DNA from: Streptomyces malaysiensis subsp. samsunensis
GTDB lineage: Bacteria > Actinomycetota > Actinomycetes > Streptomycetales > Streptomycetaceae
Direction of reading: 5' to 3'
DNA: 64,000 nt
Assembly: GCF_024519315.1 (NCBI RefSeq)
Contig: NZ_JANIIC010000010.1
Location: forward strand, 62,001-126,000
The stretch's first letter is position 1. Each line of letters opens with the position of its first letter. Shown here piece after piece: positions 59,297 through 64,000 of the stretch. The notes under the pieces are model-generated. The model worked only from the letters and a program-made list of their open reading frames with translations. It was not told the DNA's origin and searched no databases. The translations under genes and the position numbers were made by a program.

Positions 59297-61846
59297 TCAG
59301 TGTTGCCTGGCATGACGCTTCCGGGTCGCGAACGCGAATGCCGCGCCCGAACCGAGCAGCAGGGCACTGAGGGAGGCGATCTTCAGCAGGCCGGACGTAC
59401 CCGTGTTGGCCAGTGAACCACCGCCTCCGCCTCCGCCACCCTGGGGGCCCGGATTGTTGGGCGGCTCGGACGCGGGCGGCTCATGGGTCGGCGGCTCATG
59501 GCTCGGTGGCTCGGAGTTCGGCGGCTCGGACGACGGCGGAGTGGGCGTCGGCGTGGGAGTCGGCGGTGCCTCCTCGGGGATGTACACGCCGGCGTCGATC
59601 GTGTGATCGACCTCTCCCGGCTTGTCCGGCGCCGTGACAGGTGCCTGTCCGTCGCACAGCCGCCCGGTCCTCGGCGGGGTCACATTGGAGTCATGTGCCC
59701 GGTTGTCACCGGCCCGCGGGAGCGTGAACCGCAGCTCGGTGGCCGGCGGCTGGCTCGGCACCTTGGCGGTGTCCGCGGTACACACATCGAACTCCACCGT
59801 GTACTTCGCACCCGGCTCGAGCTCGTAGTCGGCGCCGACTCCACCGAAGTAGTACTCGCCGGCGGCATCGGTCTTGGTCGTGGCGACCTGCTTGCCATCG
59901 GCGTCCAACAGGTTGATCGTCGCGTCCGGCAGCGGCACCTCGTTGGCACCCTCGGGATCCTGGATCCCATTGTGGTCGCCGTCGAACCACACCCGGTTGC
60001 CGATCTGGATCGGCGCGTTCGCCGCCTCATAGGCGATATCGCCGAGCCCACCGGCCTTACCGAACCCGCCTTGTTCCCGGCTGACGAACTGGAACCCGTT
60101 GGCCTTCGGGTTGTTGCCCGGGCCCTGGCCGGTGGTGATGTTGTGGTACCCGGTCCCTGAGGTCGCGACGTCGGCGACCGGGTCGAACTCCGTGCTGACG
60201 ACCCACTGCTGCTGCGGGATATAGGCCACCGACCCCAGCGCGGTCTCCTGGTGCGCGTTGGCGTAGGAGTCGCCCGGGAAGTATTCGACGACATCGGCGG
60301 GCTGGCCGCCACTGTTGGCGGGGGTGGCGTGGTTGGGGCAGCTCCCGGTGCCTTCCCACTGGTATTCACCGGTGGGAGTGGCGCAGACCATGGTGATGTC
60401 ACCACCGGACATGCCGTTTTCCGCCGTGTCGTTCCCCGGGCGGGGGTCCAGCCCTCCCCAACTGAGCACGTCCATGAACCGGTCGCGGAAACCCAGGATC
60501 ATCGAGCCGTCGCGGGCGAAGGCGAGGGAGGCCAGCTCCGGCTGCGGATCGCCGAAGACGTTGCCCGACTTCCGGTCGTCCCACGTGTCCAGGCTGGTGT
60601 TCCACGGGTTCCAGTGGGTGACCTTGTCGCCGGAACCGAAGACGCTGCCGCGCTTGTCCGTGAGCTGGTGGCTCAGCACCTCGGTGAACCGCTCACCGTC
60701 GTACGTGTAGACGACGGCTTTCAGGTCTTCGCGCTGCTGTGTGCTCTCCGCGCTGCACACGCCGCCGACGTAGAGCTTGTTGTCGTGGACCTGAAGACCG
60801 AACGGCCGCCAGTCGCCGGGGCTCGCGCAGCCCGGGTCCGGGATGCGCACCGTCGCCTCGGGTGCGGATGCCGTGGTACCAGTCGCGTCGAAGCTGACCA
60901 GGCGCCGGGTCAGCAGGTTCACCGCGTACAGCGTCGAGCCGTCCTCGGACAGGGCCAGGCCGCCGATGCTCTCCTTCCCCGGCGCATTGGTGAATCCGGC
61001 GTCCTTGATCATGTTGGTGGCGTCGTGCGGCGTCACCGCGGCGCCCGGCACCTGAGCAAACAGGGTCGGCGTCCCACCGTCGGTCGGCGTGGTGTAGATC
61101 GCGCCACCGCCGCCCGGCCCGTACGGGGTGTACCGCCGGGCGAACGCGCCCTGGAAGATCCGCTTCTGGTACTTGTCGTAGGCCAGCGCGAACGTCGTGC
61201 CCACCTGGTCCTGCGTGTTGACGACGGTCGGGCACTCCGTATCGCCAGGACACGTACCTCGTTTGTCCGTCCCGAACGCCACCAGTGCCCGGGTGTCCTG
61301 CCCGTTGGCAGCGCTCTGGACCGGCACGAAATACCGCGAGTCCGGCAGTGTGTAGTCGGCCGGGTTCCAGACCCCGGTGATGACCGAGTCGTCCTTGCCG
61401 TCCGACACGTCCACGAACGTCGTGAAGCTGTCGAAGTGGTTCTCCGCCGTCGAGGCCGGTGCCGCCCGCAGATACTTGTCGTACGGCGCCGGGATGGTGA
61501 CGTCGACGCGGTACTGGCCGCCGGTCAGTTCGGCCGACTTCGAGACCACCACCTTTCCGGTGGCATCCGTGGTGCCGGAGACCCGATGGCCGGCGGGGTC
61601 GGTCACCTCAACCTTCATGCCTCGCTGTGGCACGTCCATGGTCGTGTTGATCACGCCGGTGCCGAAGAAATCCCGCAGCACCTCGACGGTCAGGGTGCCG
61701 TCGCCAGTGGAAGCGGTGGCCGTCCCGGCCGTCGCGCCCATGGCGCCACCCGACAGCAGGAGAACAGACAAGCCCACTCGAGCCAGTGGACCCGTACTCT
61801 TCCCGGCTGTTCGGCGTAATCTTCTACACACTTTTCGCACAGCCAT
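59297..61846 (-). CDS. Sortase-anchored surface protein with SdrD_B domain (LAXTG)
   Basis: Exported wall protein of 849 residues. Long signal peptide with twin basic n-region (RRLRRTAGK) and hydrophobic core to about residue 46; an N-terminal Cna-B-like module; a beta-propeller-like middle (GLALSEDGSTLYAVNLLTRR); an SdrD_B domain at about 612-700 (IGNRVWFDGDHNGIQDPEG); a Pro/Glu/Ser/His repeat stalk (EPPSHEPPTHEPP); and C-terminal sorting signal LANTG near 811, hydrophobic stretch, RKRHARQH. LAXTG is the motif used by class E sortases of Streptomyces. ATG 61846 follows GAGGGGAG. No sortase gene is in the window. Confidence 0.9.
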   Translation of the reverse strand: MAVRKVCRRLRRTAGKSTGPLARVGLSVLLLSGGAMGATAGTATASTGDGTLTVEVLRDFFGTGVINTTMDVPQRGMKVEVTDPAGHRVSGTTDATGKVVVSKSAELTGGQYRVDVTIPAPYDKYLRAAPASTAENHFDSFTTFVDVSDGKDDSVITGVWNPADYTLPDSRYFVPVQSAANGQDTRALVAFGTDKRGTCPGDTECPTVVNTQDQVGTTFALAYDKYQKRIFQGAFARRYTPYGPGGGGAIYTTPTDGGTPTLFAQVPGAAVTPHDATNMIKDAGFTNAPGKESIGGLALSEDGSTLYAVNLLTRRLVSFDATGTTASAPEATVRIPDPGCASPGDWRPFGLQVHDNKLYVGGVCSAESTQQREDLKAVVYTYDGERFTEVLSHQLTDKRGSVFGSGDKVTHWNPWNTSLDTWDDRKSGNVFGDPQPELASLAFARDGSMILGFRDRFMDVLSWGGLDPRPGNDTAENGMSGGDITMVCATPTGEYQWEGTGSCPNHATPANSGGQPADVVEYFPGDSYANAHQETALGSVAYIPQQQWVVSTEFDPVADVATSGTGYHNITTGQGPGNNPKANGFQFVSREQGGFGKAGGLGDIAYEAANAPIQIGNRVWFDGDHNGIQDPEGANEVPLPDATINLLDADGKQVATTKTDAAGEYYFGGVGADYELEPGAKYTVEFDVCTADTAKVPSQPPATELRFTLPRAGDNRAHDSNVTPPRTGRLCDGQAPVTAPDKPGEVDHTIDAGVYIPEEAPPTPTPTPTPPSSEPPNSEPPSHEPPTHEPPASEPPNNPGPQGGGGGGGGSLANTGTSGLLKIASLSALLLGSGAAFAFATRKRHARQH

Positions 61847-62107
61847 CACACTCCCCTCGTGATGTGAGCCGAACGCACATCGGCCATGAAAAAGAGCCCA
61901 CCACTGTTTCGGTGGACCCGGTCGTTCTCGGTCGTTCTGGAGGATGTGACGAATTCAGGGACTCGGGAGTGCCTTCCCCAGGCCAGTCGCACTCGTCCTC
62001 GCTTCCCCACATGGAAACAGCACAAGAGTCTGAATAGTCATCCTGAACCGCCCTACCAGGGACGATACTGTACCGGGTGGCCGCCAAGATCGGGGGTAGA
62101 GCAGAGG

Positions 62108-62929
62108 GTGAATGAGCGGACGAAATTAGCAATGCGCAGGGTGCGGAGCACGAGAATCAAGAAAAGTCTCCCGCGGCGCCCGGCCGGCCGCCGCCGATGG
62201 CTACGGCCACGCTGGGTGGCAGTCGCCATCGGCGGTGTGGCGGTCGCGGTGGCCGCGTTCCTGGCCATCGGCAGCGGCTCCGCCCCCAGCGGTCCAAAGG
62301 CATTGACGTCGGATCAGGCGAACCTTCTGGCGGTCACGCGGTTCCGCAACTACCAGGCGGGCGGGCGCGCGGTGACGATCAACGTGCCGAACACCGCCGG
62401 CGGGCTGACCGTCACCGGATCCATCGACTACCGCGGCAAGATCGGTTACGGCGTGGTGCGTGGCACCGGGCGCGATACGTCCAGCGACGGGCTGATCGAG
62501 TGGACGGCCACCACCGTGTTCGTCCACCCGATGGCGAACACCCCGGCGAAGGCACCGGCATGGCCGCCGGAGTCGGGCTGGTACCGCCGTCCGCTCCAGA
62601 ACTACGGCAGTTCGCTGGACAGTTCGCTGGCCATCGCGCTGAAGCTCGGCAGCGACCGGCCGGAGAACGCCGAACTGCTGCCGCAGAACGGTGCCGCCTG
62701 GGTCGGGCAGGACCGGCTGGACGGCCATCAGGTGGACATCATGACCGGGCCGAGCGCCCGTACCAGGTCCGGTACGCCGGGTGCCGTGCGCTACTGGATC
62801 GGCTCGGACGGCACCATGTACCGGGTTCGCGTCGGCGTGGCTTCCGCATCGCGGCCGGTGGTCATCGATTTCGACACCCAGAAGTACGTTCCGGTCCGGC
62901 CGGTACCGGGAGCCACTCCGGCGCGGTAG
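62108..62929 (+). CDS. Single-pass membrane protein of unknown function
   Basis: A 273-residue protein. A very basic N-terminus (RRVRSTRIKK and more Arg) precedes one TM segment at about 33-56 (VAVAIGGVAVAVAAFLAIG) and an extracytoplasmic beta-rich domain of ~210 residues with SIDYRGKIGYGVVRGTG and QVDIMTGPS. No family recognised; a lipoprotein-like LolA/LppX-type fold is possible. GTG 62108 has only a G-rich run upstream; ATG 62132 is an alternative. Between two surface-protein genes. Confidence 0.72.
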   Translation: MNERTKLAMRRVRSTRIKKSLPRRPAGRRRWLRPRWVAVAIGGVAVAVAAFLAIGSGSAPSGPKALTSDQANLLAVTRFRNYQAGGRAVTINVPNTAGGLTVTGSIDYRGKIGYGVVRGTGRDTSSDGLIEWTATTVFVHPMANTPAKAPAWPPESGWYRRPLQNYGSSLDSSLAIALKLGSDRPENAELLPQNGAAWVGQDRLDGHQVDIMTGPSARTRSGTPGAVRYWIGSDGTMYRVRVGVASASRPVVIDFDTQKYVPVRPVPGATPAR

Positions 62930-62936
62930 CCGCCGC

Positions 62937-64000
62937 TCAGGACGTCCGCACCCGCGCGTCCGCGGCGAGCAGTGCCGCCGACGGCAGCCGGATGTCCGCC
63001 GTTTCCGGTAGCGCCGGAACGGCCGGAACAGCGGTGGCGCCCGTGGTGGTGGCCTTCGGGAACTGCGGCTGTGGTCCGGGCGCCGCCACCTCGGTGAACG
63101 GGATACCGCCGGGCGGCGTCGGCTTCGCCCAGGTGCCGGCCGGCGAGGCCGACCGGGCGGGACGCGGGCAGGACGCGGTGGTCGCGAGCCGGGCGGGCAC
63201 CGTCGTGCGCAGCTCGTTGCCGCGCAGGCAGTTGCCCCGTCCCTTGGTGGCGGTGGGGAACGTCCAGCCGACGTCAACGCTGTTGGCGGCGAAGGTGTTG
63301 TCCAGGATCCGGTTGCCGTCCGGCGAAATGTCGGCGGTCGCGGTGATCACCAGCCCGGCGTTGCTGTTGCCGGTGATCCGGTTGCGGATGAACTGGTTGT
63401 CGGTGCCGCCGTCGACGCCGATGCCGATGCCCCATCCGCCGTCGGCCTGTTCGGGGGTGGCCGACTGCTGGTTGGCCGCGATCAGGTTGCCCGCGATGAC
63501 GGCATCCCGCTGCGGGAGCAATTTCTCCTGGTGGTCGGAGTTGGTGGTGAGTCCGACCCGGTTACCGGCGAGGCGGTTGCCGACCACATACATGTCGCCA
63601 CTGGCATTGGTGCCTTCGTAACCGACCGCGTTGAGTTCGGCGATGTTGTCCCGCACCACGATGCGACAGGGCTTGCACTGCCCGACATAGATCCCCGAGT
63701 CGGCCGAGCCCGAGGTGTACGAGTGCTCGATGACGCCGTTCTGCGCGGAGAACGCGTAGATGCCGTACAGCCCGTTGCGGGTCGCTGTCACGTGGGAGAC
63801 CAGGAACGACTTCAGGAAGGTGACGGGCTCATCGCCGGTGTCGTAGCCGCCGGACTGCCCCGGCGCTCCGGCGGCCGCCTTCGCCGAGCCGGTGACCAGG
63901 ACCCCGTTCTGCGTGTTGTTCTCCACGGTCAGGTTCTCCACGGCCACCCCGGGAGCGGCGACGACAATGCCGTTCGGCTGCCGTAACCGCCCGTCGATGA
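62937..64000 (-). CDS. Right-handed parallel beta-helix repeat protein (N-terminus outside window)
   Basis: Incomplete: the frame stays open through 64000, so the start lies beyond the right edge. About 354 residues are visible. Repeated beta-helix turns such as NGVLVTG, SGIYVGQ, NRLAGNRVGL, NLIAANQQS, NRITGNSNAGLVI and NRILDNTFAANSV have the Asn-ladder of pectate-lyase-like or NosD-like folds; the tail is Pro/Ala/Thr-rich. A copper-binding or polysaccharide-binding surface role is possible; nothing in the visible part decides. It converges with the membrane-protein gene across 7 bp. Confidence 0.82.
   Translation of the reverse strand, partial: IDGRLRQPNGIVVAAPGVAVENLTVENNTQNGVLVTGSAKAAAGAPGQSGGYDTGDEPVTFLKSFLVSHVTATRNGLYGIYAFSAQNGVIEHSYTSGSADSGIYVGQCKPCRIVVRDNIAELNAVGYEGTNASGDMYVVGNRLAGNRVGLTTNSDHQEKLLPQRDAVIAGNLIAANQQSATPEQADGGWGIGIGVDGGTDNQFIRNRITGNSNAGLVITATADISPDGNRILDNTFAANSVDVGWTFPTATKGRGNCLRGNELRTTVPARLATTASCPRPARSASPAGTWAKPTPPGGIPFTEVAAPGPQPQFPKATTTGATAVPAVPALPETADIRLPSAALLAADARVRTS

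Overview
High-GC actinobacterial chromosome, almost certainly Streptomyces. Codon third positions are overwhelmingly G or C, and GTG/TTG starts, ATGA/GTGA stop-start overlaps and leaderless-looking promoters are common. Gene content and order resemble, from memory, the conserved core region around SCO3810-SCO3846 of S. coelicolor. No prophage, insertion sequence, CRISPR array or large biosynthetic cluster was seen.

Layout. 1-4.4 kb: cell-wall/phosphosignalling operon on the minus strand (fhaA, fhaB, pstP, rodA running off the left edge), then tRNA-Leu(CAG). 5-6.3 kb: divergent azoreductase and HxlR regulator. 6.6-9.5 kb: DUF2252 protein, J-domain protein, rhodanese. 9.6-14.4 kb: an acyl-CoA dehydrogenase behind a KstR-type box, then the phenylacetyl-CoA epoxidase genes paaABCDE. 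14.6-17.4 kb: DUF5819/HTTM membrane pair and a SpoU methyltransferase. 17.4-21.4 kb: paaN, divergent paaH and the TetR regulator paaR. 21.7-26.1 kb: bkdR and a first branched-chain keto-acid dehydrogenase operon bkdABC. 26.1-31.3 kb: molybdenum-cofactor genes mobA-moeA overlapping a K+ channel, then a quinone oxidoreductase. 31.5-36.4 kb: a small surface protein, the proteasome activator Bpa, and two divergent membrane Ser/Thr kinases. 36.6-38.8 kb: phosphotransferase, a palindrome-rich spacer, an orphan NarL-type response regulator. 39.1-42.8 kb: a second bkdABC operon. 42.9-45.8 kb: GntR-MFS pair and a mycothiol-dependent-isomerase-family protein. 46-54.2 kb: thioredoxin/NHL protein, HTH membrane protein, two lipoproteins, an AfsR/SARP regulator coupled to an M18 aminopeptidase. 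54.4-55.5 kb: a secreted TNT-domain (NADase-like) protein and a small partner. 55.6-59.2 kb: long-chain acyl-CoA dehydrogenase, SseB-like protein, pirin. 59.3-64 kb: surface proteins (LAXTG-anchored SdrD_B protein, membrane protein, partial beta-helix protein).

How it fits together. Much of the window is acyl-CoA/CoA-thioester catabolism: phenylacetate, branched-chain keto acids and fatty acids. Three near-identical 18-bp palindromes lie before paaA, between paaN and paaH, and before the first bkdA, suggesting that PaaR links phenylacetate and branched-chain keto-acid breakdown.

The most unusual feature is structural. At many loci a short tandem duplication sits at or just after a stop codon and just before a terminator hairpin (azoR, rhodanese, bpa, second kinase, second bkdC, pirin; related forms elsewhere). 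Several conserved enzymes (PaaD, MobA, MoeA, DUF2252) also carry in-frame 18- or 21-bp type tandem repeats in tails or loops. Both suggest that short tandem duplication is frequent here and tolerated where it does not break a reading frame.
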